DNA from: a gamma proteobacterium symbiont of Ctena orbiculata
GTDB lineage: Bacteria > Pseudomonadota > Gammaproteobacteria > Chromatiales > Chromatiaceae
Assembly: GCA_003058525.1 (NCBI GenBank)
Contig: QBVD01000068.1
Coordinates: forward strand, 1 to 32,816
Reading direction: 5' to 3'
Length of the DNA: 32,816 nucleotides
Below, in pieces: positions 15,194 through 24,817 of this stretch (positions within the stretch are counted from its first letter, which is position 1; each line of letters begins with the position of its first letter). Position numbers and translations under genes: made by a program. Below the pieces are notes generated by a model that did not search any database, was not told the origin of the DNA, and was given only the letters and a program-made list of their open reading frames with translations.

Positions 15194-17035
15194 ATGGCGT
15201 CAGGCAAATATCAAGCACTGCACAGCTTCTATACACAATTCGGTTCCCACCCATCTTTAGAGTCGGCCAGTGAACGCTGGCGACAGTTGTCGACCGCTGG
15301 ATCCGACAGTACACATTCAGCCATCTTCATCGAAATGATCGACAGGGCAACACTGTTCCTCGAGCAGGAGATGCAAAAGCGCGACTATCCCCGGGATCTG
15401 CTCTATCTCCATCAACAACTGTTTCTGGAGATGGAGGCCTTGATTGGCGATCAAGCGGTGGATGACCGTTATCGATTTATCGTCGTGATACCTGTCGCAG
15501 ACAGACCCCAGCATCTGCAAAGCTGTATGGACAGCCTGTATCAGCTATGCCGGCGATTCAATTACGGCGGCTTCACGGAACAGAAGCGGCAACTGATAAC
15601 GGTCTTGATAGCGGATGACAGTAAAGATCCGCATGCCAGAACCCGGATCAAGCGCATACAACAGCAATTTACCCGGCAGGGACTCGAGACCATCTATTTC
15701 GGGCAGGATGAACAACTGCAACTGCTGGATCGCCTGACCTCTGCACAACGGCAGGCCCTGACCGGCATCCTTGGCAACCATCCAGCCAAGGCATTCCATC
15801 ACAAAGGCGCTTCCATCACCCGCAATCTCAGCTACCTGAAGGTGAAGCAGCTCGTGAGTGAAGAAAAACCCGCGCTGATCTGGTTCATCGACAGTGACCA
15901 GGAGTTCCGGGTCAATACACCCAGCCAGCGGGATGGTCTGTTTGTCATCAACTACTTTCATCGTCTGGATCGAATCTTCACAACAACCGACACCCTGGTA
16001 TTGACCGGCAAGGTTGTGGGTGACCCCCCGGTTTCACCTGCCGTGATGGCCGGCAACTTTCTCCGGGATGTATCAGGATTTGTCTCCGACATTGCCTCTC
16101 TTGGGCCCAATCATAACTGCCGTTTTCATCAGCAACGGATCACAACAGGCGGAGACGCGGCCTACCATGATATGGCGGATCTGTTCGGATTTCACGGCAC
16201 TCGGGAAACCTACCGTTATCAATGCCGGCTGCATGGCCAACACGACCAGCTAGCCTGTTTCAGGGATTTTTCCGAACTGTTGAACCGCTTTTTCGATGGC
16301 GAGCACCTGACCCGGCAAAATTTCTATACGAATCCGCCCGTCGCGACAGAACTCGCACCGGCGCGCACACTCTACACCGGCAACTACCTGCTCAGCTCTC
16401 AGGCACTTGAATACTTCATCCCCTTCGCCACCCTGAAATTGAGGATGGCCGGACCGCAACTGGGACGGATCATGAAATCCGAACTGGGCAGTCGATTCGC
16501 ATCGGCCAATCTTCCGCTGCTGCATAAACGGACCCAGGATCAGATCGGAGAGTCCGAATTCAGAGCGGGTATCGACAAGGGCCAGGCGGGCATCGATATA
16601 TCCGGGGAATTCGAACGCCAGTTCTTTGGCGATCTGATGCTGTTCAGCCTGCAGGCAATGATTGAGTCCGGATACCCGCAGCAGCGGTTGAGTGACAGAC
16701 GGATTGAACAGATACTGAACGATACCGAAGCCACCCTGTTGGATCGCTATTCCCGCATGCAGAATGAAATCATGGAAAAACTGGAACGTCTTGATCAACA
16801 GATCGAGGATCGACACTGCTGGTGGTGGCGGAATGTCGATGCCGGGGATGCCATCGAGAACTTTCGACGATTCATTGACAACATGAGATGCAACTTCGGT
16901 GTCGGGTCACCCGGGTATGGCATCATCGAATCAACCCAGCATCGGCAGGTTCGCCGTCAACAGATCCTGCAGGCGCTGCGCTCATATAGCGCGGATCGCG
17001 ATCTCTGGCGGCAAACCCTTTCGCAACTATCATGA
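15194..17035 (+). CDS. GT-A-like glycosyltransferase, large and uncharacterised
   Basis: The 613-residue product has a glycosyltransferase-like core. A strand FIVVIPVADRPQHLQSCMDSLY at about 95-116 matches the start of GT-A folds, then VLIADDS at 137-143, and the metal-binding DxD-type motif WFIDSDQEF with DSD at 233-235. An N-terminal helical region (1-90) and a long C-terminal part (400-613) have no family I can name. The tail is charged and helical, with an odd CWWWRN patch. No signal peptide or membrane segment is seen, so it is probably cytosolic. It starts 24 bases after the ThDP enzyme and overlaps the sulfotransferase by four bases (ATGA). The sugar donor and acceptor are unknown. Confidence 0.7.
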   Translation: MASGKYQALHSFYTQFGSHPSLESASERWRQLSTAGSDSTHSAIFIEMIDRATLFLEQEMQKRDYPRDLLYLHQQLFLEMEALIGDQAVDDRYRFIVVIPVADRPQHLQSCMDSLYQLCRRFNYGGFTEQKRQLITVLIADDSKDPHARTRIKRIQQQFTRQGLETIYFGQDEQLQLLDRLTSAQRQALTGILGNHPAKAFHHKGASITRNLSYLKVKQLVSEEKPALIWFIDSDQEFRVNTPSQRDGLFVINYFHRLDRIFTTTDTLVLTGKVVGDPPVSPAVMAGNFLRDVSGFVSDIASLGPNHNCRFHQQRITTGGDAAYHDMADLFGFHGTRETYRYQCRLHGQHDQLACFRDFSELLNRFFDGEHLTRQNFYTNPPVATELAPARTLYTGNYLLSSQALEYFIPFATLKLRMAGPQLGRIMKSELGSRFASANLPLLHKRTQDQIGESEFRAGIDKGQAGIDISGEFERQFFGDLMLFSLQAMIESGYPQQRLSDRRIEQILNDTEATLLDRYSRMQNEIMEKLERLDQQIEDRHCWWWRNVDAGDAIENFRRFIDNMRCNFGVGSPGYGIIESTQHRQVRRQQILQALRSYSADRDLWRQTLSQLS

Positions 17036-17562
17036 ATATATTTATTCTCAACGCCGGCAGATGCGGGTCCACGACCTTCGTTCAGGCCTGTCAACACATC
17101 AGTAACTATTCCGCGACCCACGAGTCCCGTTCGACACTGATAGGCAGACGAAGGTTGAGCTACCCCGACAACCATATCGAGGCGGATAACAGGTTATGCT
17201 GGATACTCGGCAGGCTCGACCATGAATACGGCAACGATGCCTATTATGTACACCTCACCCGGGATCGCCGGCAATCGGTGGAGAGCTTCGTCAAGCGCAA
17301 GGAGTACGGCATCATGCAGGCGTACAGGGAAGGTATTCTCATGGGCGGTCAACAGCAGCCGGCCACGGAGATCGCCTCCGATTACCTGGATACGGTGGCC
17401 TGCAATATTTCGCTGTTCCTCAAAGACAAGCGCCACAAGATGACGTTCAACCTGGAAAACGCCGCCAGCGACTTTGTCGATTTCTGGCATTGGATAGGCG
17501 CCCGGGGTGAACTGGATAAGGCCCTTGCAGAGTGGCGGATCCACTACAACGCCTCGGTTTGA
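17032..17562 (+). CDS. Small sulfotransferase-family protein
   Basis: This 176-residue protein has the two PAPS-binding blocks of the sulfotransferase fold. A P-loop-like FILNAGRCGSTTF stands at the very N-terminus (residues 4-16, the 5'-phosphosulfate loop). VHLTRDRRQSVESFVKR at 73-89 is the 3'-phosphate block, with R77 and S82. It is shorter than many sulfotransferases, so the acceptor-binding part is minimal. Its ATG overlaps the stop of the GT-like gene, so the two are translationally coupled. The likely role is transfer of sulfate from PAPS to a product of the preceding enzymes; this is inference. It converges on DUF2061/cysC with only 20 bases between. Confidence 0.75.
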   Translation: MNIFILNAGRCGSTTFVQACQHISNYSATHESRSTLIGRRRLSYPDNHIEADNRLCWILGRLDHEYGNDAYYVHLTRDRRQSVESFVKRKEYGIMQAYREGILMGGQQQPATEIASDYLDTVACNISLFLKDKRHKMTFNLENAASDFVDFWHWIGARGELDKALAEWRIHYNASV

Positions 17563-17582
17563 CAGGCCCTCGCAGGTCTCTC

Positions 17583-17894
17583 TCACGCAACCGGAGACTC
17601 CGCCTGCAACACCTCCGTTGCATCATATCGGCCACCCCGGCCTCTCCCGAGAGGTATCCGATTCCAGATCCGCTCATGCAGATAGTAGAGCACCATCTTG
17701 GTCACCACCTCGGTCAGGCCGATAGCCGCGGCGGTAGTGAGGCTGCCGGTAAAGAACCAGGAGAGCAGGATGGTGTCGATCGATCCGGTCACGCGCCAGG
17801 AGACTGCCTTGGCCAGACTGCGTATCGGGCGATCCGAGGAAACGGCCTGCCGTGACCGTTTCTCGGCCTTGTTGTCCGCACAGGTGATGAGCAT
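17583..17894 (-). CDS. DUF2061 small membrane protein
   Basis: This 103-residue protein has a basic N-terminus and RSLAKAVSWRVTGSIDTILLSWFFTG followed by AAAIGLTEVVTKMVLYYLHERIWNRIP, the pattern of DUF2061. It has two predicted membrane segments at about 35-55 and 58-75. Function is unknown. The family is often found next to, or fused to, sulfate-activation genes, as here beside cysC. It begins 15 bases after the cysC stop with an AGGTGG ribosome site, so it is the last gene of the cys operon. A role at the membrane linked to sulfur assimilation is inference from context. Confidence 0.82.
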   Translation of the reverse strand: MLITCADNKAEKRSRQAVSSDRPIRSLAKAVSWRVTGSIDTILLSWFFTGSLTTAAAIGLTEVVTKMVLYYLHERIWNRIPLGRGRGGRYDATEVLQAESPVA

Positions 17895-17909
17895 CTGCAG
17901 CCACCTGCC

Positions 17910-18536
17910 TCAGGCTTCCAGGGCTACCGGTTGGTAACCCGCCTGCAGCACGCCGGTCCGATGCAGATAATCCAGCAACTGGTTGACCGCCTCCGCCACC
18001 GGGACTTCACCGGCACGAATATGCACCTCCGGTTTCTGCGGCACTTCGTAAGGACTGTCGATACCGGTGAACTGCTTGATCTCCCCCCGGTCCGCCTTGG
18101 CGTAGAGACCCTTTGGATCACGTCCCCGGCAAACCGACAGATCCGCGTCCACAAAGACTTCCACGAACTGATCTTCGGGCATGATCTCCCTGACCAGGCG
18201 ACGATCGGCGCGAAAGGGGGAGATAAACGCAGCGAGGGTGATCAACCCGGCATCGGCCATCAGCTTGGCCACCTCGCCGACCCGGCGAATGTTCTCCTGA
18301 CGATCTTTATCGCTGAATCCCAGATCATGGCAGAGACCGTGACGCACATTGTCTCCGTCCAGCAGATAGGTATGGTAACCCTGACCGGTGAGGATCTGCT
18401 CCAGTGCCCCGGCGATGGTCGATTTACCGGAGGCGCTGAGTCCGGTAAACCAGATCACCAGCGGCCGCTGGCGTTTTTGCTCTGCCCTGGCTCCCTGGTC
18501 CACCGGATGGGAATGCCAAACGATATTGCTGCTCAT
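17910..18536 (-). CDS. cysC: Adenylylsulfate (APS) kinase
   Basis: This enzyme phosphorylates APS to PAPS, the activated sulfate used by CysH and by sulfotransferases. From the ATG at 18536 the product is 208 residues. It has the Walker A motif [10 protein letters not shown] at 31-40, [22 protein letters not shown] at about 58-79, and the [10 protein letters not shown] loop at 104-113. A longer open frame (to 18761) exists upstream, but it overlaps cysH and is not conserved-looking; AGGAG stands at suitable distance before the chosen ATG. It follows cysH by 104 bases and precedes the DUF2061 gene. ATP sulfurylase genes are not in the window. Confidence 0.95.
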   Translation of the reverse strand: MSSNIVWHSHPVDQGARAEQKRQRPLVIWFTGLSASGKSTIAGALEQILTGQGYHTYLLDGDNVRHGLCHDLGFSDKDRQENIRRVGEVAKLMADAGLITLAAFISPFRADRRLVREIMPEDQFVEVFVDADLSVCRGRDPKGLYAKADRGEIKQFTGIDSPYEVPQKPEVHIRAGEVPVAEAVNQLLDYLHRTGVLQAGYQPVALEA

Positions 18537-18640
18537 TGTGAAATGCTCCTTGGATGGTTTGAAAATAACTTGTTGCCTTAATCGCGATTGATCTGTTCTG
18601 GATTGATGAGTCGGGCCCCACCAAATCGCTTGATCGATGA

Positions 18641-19363
18641 TCATTCGTGGATACCGCACTCCCGCTTCAAGCCGAAAAAGCGGGTCTCCTCCTCGCGCAT
18701 ACCCGGCTGCAGCGGACGGCTGGTGTGGACGTCGCCCACCGATAGATAGCCCTGCTCCCACAGCGGGTGGTAGGGAAGATTGTGTTTCTGCAGATAGTGG
18801 TGCACATCCCGGTTATGCCAATCGACCACCGGATGGATCTTGAAACGGCCGTCCTGGATCCGCACCACCGGCAGGGCGGAACGGCTGTGCGACTGCTGGC
18901 GGCGCAATCCTGCGAACCAGCTGCCGGTATCGAGCGCTTTCAGGGCGCGTTGCAGCGGTTCCACCTTATTGATGCGGTTGTAGTGTTCAATACCGGTCAA
19001 TCCCTGTTCCCAAAGGCGGCCATAGCGGCGTTCCTGCCAGGCCGGCGAATGCTCGGCACGGTAGACCTGCAGATTTAACTGCAGACGTTCGGTCAATTGA
19101 TCGATAAAGCTGTAGGTCTGCGGAAAAAGGTAGCCGGTGTCCACCAGCACCACCGGGATATCGGGCACGATACGGGTTACCAGATGAAGCATGAGGGCCC
19201 CCTGGATGCCGAAGCTGGAGGTCAGAATATGCTTACCGCGGAGGTGGTTCAGGGCCCATTCGATACGCTCCTGTGCGCTCAATCCCTGCAGCTCATGGTT
19301 GATTGCCCCAAGATCCTCTGTCATCACCGGTGGCACACGGGCAATCTGCTCAAGGGAATTCAT
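18641..19363 (-). CDS. cysH: PAPS reductase (thioredoxin-dependent)
   Basis: This enzyme reduces PAPS to sulfite and PAP with thioredoxin. The 240-residue product has the PP-loop-like start [17 protein letters not shown] near 45-61, [13 protein letters not shown] at about 72-84, and the C-terminal catalytic ECGIHE with C236. The cysteine pairs that bind an iron-sulfur cluster in APS reductases are absent, so PAPS is the expected substrate, which fits the adjacent cysC. A GGAGG site precedes the ATG, which overlaps the cysI 3' end by 14 bases. Confidence 0.95.
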   Translation of the reverse strand: MNSLEQIARVPPVMTEDLGAINHELQGLSAQERIEWALNHLRGKHILTSSFGIQGALMLHLVTRIVPDIPVVLVDTGYLFPQTYSFIDQLTERLQLNLQVYRAEHSPAWQERRYGRLWEQGLTGIEHYNRINKVEPLQRALKALDTGSWFAGLRRQQSHSRSALPVVRIQDGRFKIHPVVDWHNRDVHHYLQKHNLPYHPLWEQGYLSVGDVHTSRPLQPGMREEETRFFGLKRECGIHE

Positions 19364-21038
19364 GGTAGTCCTCCGCGGGGTCTATGACCGGTTTCACCAG
19401 ACAGCGCCGTACCGCGAAATCACCGAAGCGTTCCTGCGGCAGGCGCTCGCCGGCATAGATCCGGAACAGTTTGTCCAGGGTGCGCAGCAGTTCACGCTTG
19501 TTCAGGTTCTTGTGATAGAGGCGATTGAGTCTCAAACCGAGACCGTCACCGCCCAGTTGCAGGTTGTAGCGACCCGGCCCCTTGCCGACCAGGCCGATCT
19601 CAGCCACGTAGGGACGGGCGCAGCCATTCGGGCAACCGGTCATGCGCATGACAATGGCCTGCCGGTCGATCCCGTGACGATCCGCCATCGCCTCTATCGT
19701 CTGCAAGAGATCAGGAAAATAGCGCTCGGCTTCGGCCATGGCCTGAGGGCAAGTGGGTAGCGCCACGCAGGCGATGCTTGCCAGACGGGTTGGGCTGCGC
19801 CCCTCGGCCAACAACCCGTGACGGCGGGCAATCCCTTCAATGGTTGCCTTTTGAGCTTCAGGCGCACCGGCCACGATCAGATTCTGACTCGGGGTGATGC
19901 GGAAGTCTCCCTGGTGGATGCCCGCAATCTCCCGCAGACCGCTCATCAGGCTTGCGTCCGGGGTGTCCGCTACCCGACCGTTCTCGACATACAGCGTCAG
20001 GTGCCAGCGCCCCCGCTCATCCTTTACCCAGCCATAACGGTCCCCCTGGCTGGTAAACCTGACCCTGTGTGACGGTTTGAAGCACACCCCGGCACGCCGC
20101 TCCACTTCGGTGATGAAGGTCGCCAGTCCCATGCGTTCGACGGTGTATTTGAGACGCGCGTGACGCCGGCTGACCCGGTCACCGAAATCCCGCTGCACAC
20201 TGACCACCGCTTCCGCCACCGCCAGGGTCTGTTGCGGCGGTATAAAACCCAGCTCGTCCGCGAGGCGCGGAAAGGTGGCGGAATCGTCATGCGTGACGCC
20301 CATGCCACCACCGGCCAGGACATTGAAGCCAAGCAGTTCATCGCCCTCGGCAATGGCGATGAAGCCCAGGTCGTTGGTGTAGACGTCCACATCGTTGTGC
20401 GGCGGAATGGCTATTGCGGTCTTGAACTTGCGTGGAAGATAGGTCTCCCCGTAGATCGGTTCCGATTCAGTTCCGGCCACCGGTTCGCCATCGAGCCAGA
20501 TCTCGTGGTATGCACGGGTCTTCGGCAACAGATGCTCACTGATGCGCCTGGCCCAGCCATATACCTCCGCATGCAGGGCGGAGGACACCGGATTGGGATT
20601 GCAGAGCACGTTGCGGTTGACGTCACCGCAACCGCCGATGGAGTCGATCATGACCCGGTTGATGCGCTGGATCAGAGGCTTCAGGTTACGCTTCAGAATG
20701 CCGTGGTACTGAAAGGTCTGACGGGTGGTCAGGCGAATGCTGCCGTTACCCAGTTCCCGTCCCACTGCATCGATGGCCAGCCACTGCCGGGGGCTGCAGA
20801 CTCCGCCGGGTAGCCGGGCCCGCAACATGAAGCTGTAGTCGGGCTCAAGGAACTGCCGCCGGCGCTCCAGCCGCCGGTCCCGGTCGTCCTGCTGGTAGAA
20901 ACCGTGGAACTTGCTGATCTGCGCATCGTCCGGCGACAGGGCGCCGCTCGCCTGGTCTGCCATGCTCTCCCTCAGGGTTCCCCGGAGATAGCTGCTGTCA
21001 GCCTTGATAAGTTCGTTGGGATTGAGCTTGATATCCAT
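19350..21038 (-). CDS. cysI: NADPH sulfite reductase, haemoprotein beta subunit
   Basis: CysI carries sirohaem and a 4Fe-4S cluster and reduces sulfite to sulfide with electrons from CysJ. The 562-residue product has the four cluster cysteines in the right spacing: C424 and C430 in CVALPTC, and C469 and C473 in GCPNGC. Sirohaem-binding arginines lie in the N-terminal half ([22 protein letters not shown]). The ATG shares one base with the cysJ stop (TGATG), so the two subunits are coupled for stoichiometric synthesis. Length is normal. Confidence 0.96.
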   Translation of the reverse strand: MDIKLNPNELIKADSSYLRGTLRESMADQASGALSPDDAQISKFHGFYQQDDRDRRLERRRQFLEPDYSFMLRARLPGGVCSPRQWLAIDAVGRELGNGSIRLTTRQTFQYHGILKRNLKPLIQRINRVMIDSIGGCGDVNRNVLCNPNPVSSALHAEVYGWARRISEHLLPKTRAYHEIWLDGEPVAGTESEPIYGETYLPRKFKTAIAIPPHNDVDVYTNDLGFIAIAEGDELLGFNVLAGGGMGVTHDDSATFPRLADELGFIPPQQTLAVAEAVVSVQRDFGDRVSRRHARLKYTVERMGLATFITEVERRAGVCFKPSHRVRFTSQGDRYGWVKDERGRWHLTLYVENGRVADTPDASLMSGLREIAGIHQGDFRITPSQNLIVAGAPEAQKATIEGIARRHGLLAEGRSPTRLASIACVALPTCPQAMAEAERYFPDLLQTIEAMADRHGIDRQAIVMRMTGCPNGCARPYVAEIGLVGKGPGRYNLQLGGDGLGLRLNRLYHKNLNKRELLRTLDKLFRIYAGERLPQERFGDFAVRRCLVKPVIDPAEDYHEFP

Positions 21039-22822
21039 CAGTAGACGTCTCTCTGGTAACGCCCCTGCTCGCGCAGGGTCTCGGTGTACTCGACCGCGGC
21101 CTGCTCAGCCAGGCCACCCTGATCCTGGACGATGGCCAACAGGGATTGATGCACACCCTGCGCCATCTCCACCCCGCCACACACATAGAGGTGGGCGCCC
21201 TCCTGCAGCCATCGATAGAGCTCCGCACGCTCCTCGTAGAGTCGTGCCTGCACGTATGTGCGGGCCCCTTCATCCCGGGAGAAGGCGGTAGTGATGCGAT
21301 TGAGCAGACCTGCCTTTCGGTATGCGAGCCAGTCGGTCTGATAGAGGAAATCACGCTGAAAATGGCGATTGCCGAACACCAGCCAGCTACCGCCGGCACT
21401 TCCCAGTGCCTCGCGTTCCTGGAGAAAGGCGCGATAAGGCGCGATGCCCGTGCCCGCGCCGATCATGATGATGGGGCTGTCTGCCGATGCCGGCAGTCTG
21501 AAAGCCGGGTTCTCCACCACATAAACACCCAAAGCATCTCCCTCTGAGATACGCTGTGTCAGATAGCCGGAGGCCCCGCCCAGATGGTCTCGGCCATGGC
21601 CTCTATAACGCAGTGCGGCGACGGTCAGATGGATCTCATCCTCGTAGGCCGTCTGGCTGGACGCGATAGAGTAAAGGCGGGGCTGTTGGTCATGAAGTAT
21701 CTCCACCAGCCCCTGGGCATCCACCCCGGCAGGATAAGCCTGCAGCAGATCGATGAATTGACGGTCTTGGACGAAGGTCCGCAGCTTCTCCCCGTCCCGG
21801 CTTATGGAGTCCAACGCCTGATCAGCTGCAAGCGCCGCCCATGCCTTGACTACACCGGGATGGAGTTGGGTCAGCTCCAAACGCCCGCCAAGGGCCTGGC
21901 CAAGCGTCATGCGCTCTCCATCGAGACTGACCGGCGCCTCGGCTGCCAATCCAGCCAGAGCTAGCAGCTCTTCGATCAAAGTGGGATCATTCTGAAAGTA
22001 GAGACCCAGGGCATCCCCCGGCCGATAGCGGATCACCGCCGGATCGATCTCCAGGGAGATATGCTGCACATTGCATACGGCATCGGCGGTGGTGATGCGA
22101 TGCCGCGCCGATAACGCGGCCTGAAACGGGTTGTTGCGATCGTGCCTGGGAGTTGCCGACTCGCGTTGCAGCGGAATGATCCTGGCCTGGTCCGATGGCT
22201 GCAATTCTCCCAGCTCCGACAGGATCCGGTCCTGCCAGTTCGCTGCCGCCTGTTGGTAATCCACATCCGCATCGATCCGATCGAGCAACGATCCCGCACC
22301 CTGGTTTCCCAGCAGTTCATCCAGTTCCCTGGCCGCCTGGCAAAACTGCTCGTAGCTGGAATCCCCCAGGCCGAACACCGCATATCTGAGCCCCTCCAGT
22401 CGAGGCACCCTGTCGCCACGCAGGTATTTGAAGAGATCGTAGGCGCTCTCCGGCGGTTCACCTTCACCTTGGGTGCTGATAACCACCACCAGTAGTTGTT
22501 CTTTGGTGAGGTCCTTGGGGCGGTAGCTGTCGGCGGAAACCAGACGGGGCGCAAGTCCCTGTGCCGTTGCATTCTCAGCCAGCGCCTCCGCCACGCTACG
22601 GGCATTCCCGCCCTGGGTGGCGTAGAGAATGGTCACTCCCGGGATCTGGTTGGGCGCCTTGGCGACAGAGGGGCCGAGTGCACCCAGACCGGCAAGATAA
22701 CCACTGGCCCAAGTGAGTTGTTGGTTGTTCAACCCCTCAACCGCCTGTTGCAGGCGCGAGAGCTGCAAGCCTTCCAGCGGAATGGATGGGAAACCATCCA
22801 GGGTCTTGGCGGTGTTATCCAT
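21038..22822 (-). CDS. cysJ: NADPH sulfite reductase, flavoprotein alpha subunit
   Basis: CysJ passes electrons from NADPH through FAD and FMN to CysI. The product is 594 residues from the ATG at 22822. An N-terminal flavodoxin domain starts at ILYATQGGNARSVAEAL and runs to FGLGDSSYEQFC. The FAD domain has RLYSIASSQ. The NADPH-binding domain has IGAGTGIAPYRAFLQER and LYVCGGVEMAQGV, and the protein ends YQRDVY. A TTG at 22843 would add seven residues, but the ATG has GGAG ten bases upstream. It is the first gene of the cysJIHC-DUF2061 operon and is divergent from cysB. Confidence 0.95.
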   Translation of the reverse strand: MDNTAKTLDGFPSIPLEGLQLSRLQQAVEGLNNQQLTWASGYLAGLGALGPSVAKAPNQIPGVTILYATQGGNARSVAEALAENATAQGLAPRLVSADSYRPKDLTKEQLLVVVISTQGEGEPPESAYDLFKYLRGDRVPRLEGLRYAVFGLGDSSYEQFCQAARELDELLGNQGAGSLLDRIDADVDYQQAAANWQDRILSELGELQPSDQARIIPLQRESATPRHDRNNPFQAALSARHRITTADAVCNVQHISLEIDPAVIRYRPGDALGLYFQNDPTLIEELLALAGLAAEAPVSLDGERMTLGQALGGRLELTQLHPGVVKAWAALAADQALDSISRDGEKLRTFVQDRQFIDLLQAYPAGVDAQGLVEILHDQQPRLYSIASSQTAYEDEIHLTVAALRYRGHGRDHLGGASGYLTQRISEGDALGVYVVENPAFRLPASADSPIIMIGAGTGIAPYRAFLQEREALGSAGGSWLVFGNRHFQRDFLYQTDWLAYRKAGLLNRITTAFSRDEGARTYVQARLYEERAELYRWLQEGAHLYVCGGVEMAQGVHQSLLAIVQDQGGLAEQAAVEYTETLREQGRYQRDVY

Positions 22823-22932
22823 GGTGACGCGACTCCAAGTCAATGCTTTAGGATTGGATTGGGTAGCAATATTGGAAGAGGTGTTATATCTTTTGAAGTA
22901 ATATATTTTGATATTTAATCTTTAAATAAGAT
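22823..22932. promoter_or_regulatory. cysJ-cysB divergent promoter region
   Basis: The 110-bp space is very AT-rich next to cysB. A perfect dyad, TATTTAA (22912-22918) and TTAAATA (22922-22928), stands just before the cysB start codon. Further A/T-rich half-sites (TTATATC, AATATATTTTGATATT) lie to its left. LysR-type regulators bind such T-N11-A dyads in the space between themselves and a divergent target. Control of both cysJ and cysB by CysB is the likely reading. Confidence 0.5.
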
Positions 22933-23853
22933 ATGGAACTCAGGCAACTCAATTCATTGGTGGCCCTGGCGGAGTCGGGTTTTAACGTGACCCTGGCGGC
23001 GAAGCAGATCTACCTGGTACAGTCGGCCGTCTCCCAGCACCTGGCGCAGCTTGAAAGGGAGCTGGGCACTCAACTCTTCGTCCGCAAGGGAAAACGGCTG
23101 ATCGCCCTGACGGCAGCGGGTGAGGAGGTGCTCAGCTATGCAAGACAGGCCCTGGCCATCCGTGAAAACATCCTCGCCGTCGGCCGTGACCACGTGGAGG
23201 AGAGTAGTGGAATCCTGCGCATCGGCACCACCCATACCCAGGCACGCTACGTACTACCCGCGGTGATCCGCGCCTTTCGCCAAATCTTCCCGACCGTCAG
23301 CCTGCAGATACACCAGGGAACACCGCAACAGCTGGTTGAAATGGCCCTCACCGACCGGGTCGACTTCTCAATCTGCACTGAGGAGTTGGGCGAACACTCC
23401 TCTCTCAATGCCATCCCCTGTTATCGCTGGAACCGCAGCCTTATCGCCCTCAAGGGTCATCCGGTGCTGTCGCAGAAACCGCTCTCCATGGAAAGCATCT
23501 GTGACTATCCGCTGATTACCTATACCTTCGGCTTCACCGGCGCAAATCACATGCAGATCACCTTTACCCGGGCCGGCCTGCAGCCCAACGTGGTATTGAC
23601 CGCCGCCGACACCGACGTGATCAAGACCTATGTACGGGAGGGCATGGGTGTCGGCCTGATTGCGAGCATGGCCCACTCAGCAGAGCAGGATCGGGATCTG
23701 GAGATTCGGGATCTCGGCAACATGCTCCCCTGGGAAACCACCTGGGTGGCCTACCACAAGGACAAGTATCTGCGCCGTTACCAGCAGAAATTCATCGATT
23801 TGATGGAGTCGATGGTACTCGAAAATGGGGTAACGAAAAGCACACCCACTTGA
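22933..23853 (+). CDS. cysB: CysB-type LysR transcriptional regulator
   Basis: This 306-residue LysR-family regulator has an N-terminal winged helix (1-60; AAKQIYLVQSAVSQHLAQLERELG) and a C-terminal two-lobed effector domain. The segments RIGTTHTQARYVLPAVIRAF and GTPQQLVEMALTDRVDFSICTE are typical of the CysB/Cbl group, which senses N-acetylserine and sulfate or thiosulfate. It lies divergent from cysJIHC, consistent with being the activator of that operon. Length is slightly below E. coli CysB. Cbl-like function is an alternative. Confidence 0.88.
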   Translation: MELRQLNSLVALAESGFNVTLAAKQIYLVQSAVSQHLAQLERELGTQLFVRKGKRLIALTAAGEEVLSYARQALAIRENILAVGRDHVEESSGILRIGTTHTQARYVLPAVIRAFRQIFPTVSLQIHQGTPQQLVEMALTDRVDFSICTEELGEHSSLNAIPCYRWNRSLIALKGHPVLSQKPLSMESICDYPLITYTFGFTGANHMQITFTRAGLQPNVVLTAADTDVIKTYVREGMGVGLIASMAHSAEQDRDLEIRDLGNMLPWETTWVAYHKDKYLRRYQQKFIDLMESMVLENGVTKSTPT

Positions 23854-23930
23854 GTCATCCCATACCCGGGTTCTTTTAAAAAATCGCAGCCAATCCACCT
23901 CGACTCAGCTGACGAATCTTGTGATAGCGT

Positions 23931-24545
23931 TCAACCATGCAAGAGGATGGAGCAACCCCTGGCTGTCGCACGGTATTCATGCCTCAGAGCCGGATAAAGG
24001 GATTGCCACATGGCCACGATCGCCTGTTCATCCTCCCGCGCCGCATCGTCCAGATAGATGGCGCAACGATCGGCAAGACGCGGATAACAGACAGGCAGCG
24101 CAGGATAGCGCGAGTGCTTTTGAATGAAGCCTGAAGGTCCGTCGATGACCAGCATATCGATTCCCGCTTCGGGAATGGCATCTGCGGCGTACCAACTGTA
24201 GAGCATCCCATCCACAATCCTATCCTGGAGCGGGGCATGGACAACATCCGCAAACTCTCCAAGGCCGTAACGATCGATATAGGACCGGGTGTTGTCGGCA
24301 TACTGCAAACCGTCCTCCAGGCTGATCACCCGGCCTTCGCCATTGATCTGGCAACAGCGGGCCAGCATCAATGTGGTCAAACCGCTGCTGCACTCCAGGA
24401 TCTGTTTGGGTCTGTCCCTGAGGCAGGCGTCGACGATGAGCTGGATGAAATCGGCTTCCGCAGACCAGTTGGGCGAATAGGGCATGCCTTGGTGCAAATC
24501 GAGTTGGTTTTGCAAGGATTGATATTCAGGCAACTGTTCCGTCAC
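23931..24545 (-). CDS. Class I SAM-dependent methyltransferase-like protein
   Basis: This 204-residue protein has a Rossmann-type SAM site: ILECSSGLTTLMLARC at about 49-64 (loop I), then GRVISLEDGLQYADNT, with acidic residues for the ribose, and IDMLVIDGPSGF (strand 4). The pattern suits the methyltransferase-24 group. The start codon is GTG (24543-24545) with a poor ribosome site. An internal ATG at residue 21 is an alternative, but it would drop an N-terminal helix. It is convergent with cysB and has no operon partner. The substrate is unknown. Confidence 0.75.
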   Translation of the reverse strand: MTEQLPEYQSLQNQLDLHQGMPYSPNWSAEADFIQLIVDACLRDRPKQILECSSGLTTLMLARCCQINGEGRVISLEDGLQYADNTRSYIDRYGLGEFADVVHAPLQDRIVDGMLYSWYAADAIPEAGIDMLVIDGPSGFIQKHSRYPALPVCYPRLADRCAIYLDDAAREDEQAIVAMWQSLYPALRHEYRATARGCSILLHG

Positions 24546-24628
24546 GTCTTCACTATCCCGCTATTTTTCGGCGTCATAATGTTACACCCAATATCCTATA
24601 TGAGATGTACGGCTGATGAATAGATGAT

Positions 24629-24678
24629 TGGGTGACTATGCATTTGTAGCGGATAGTCAATATCCGTCTGATCACCCA
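24629..24678. promoter_or_regulatory. Nested dyad upstream of the sugar ABC operon
   Basis: TGGGTGA (24629-24635) pairs with TCACCCA (24672-24678). Nested inside, CGGATA (24650-24655) pairs with TATCCG (24661-24666) across a five-base loop. The two stems are separated by 14 and 5 bases. It lies about 140 bases before the ABC substrate-binding gene and after the divergent methyltransferase start. It could be an operator or a transcript structure; no regulator gene is adjacent. Confidence 0.4.
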
Positions 24679-24817
24679 AAAACGCCCATGTGTTACGCTA
24701 TGACCTCAGGTTTCTGAAATACGCCTGATATCAATCGTCTTCACGGCGAATGAATCCAATAGATATGAGGCTAACCGAATTACAGATCAATCATTTGGCC
24801 ACACGCTAAAAATAAAT

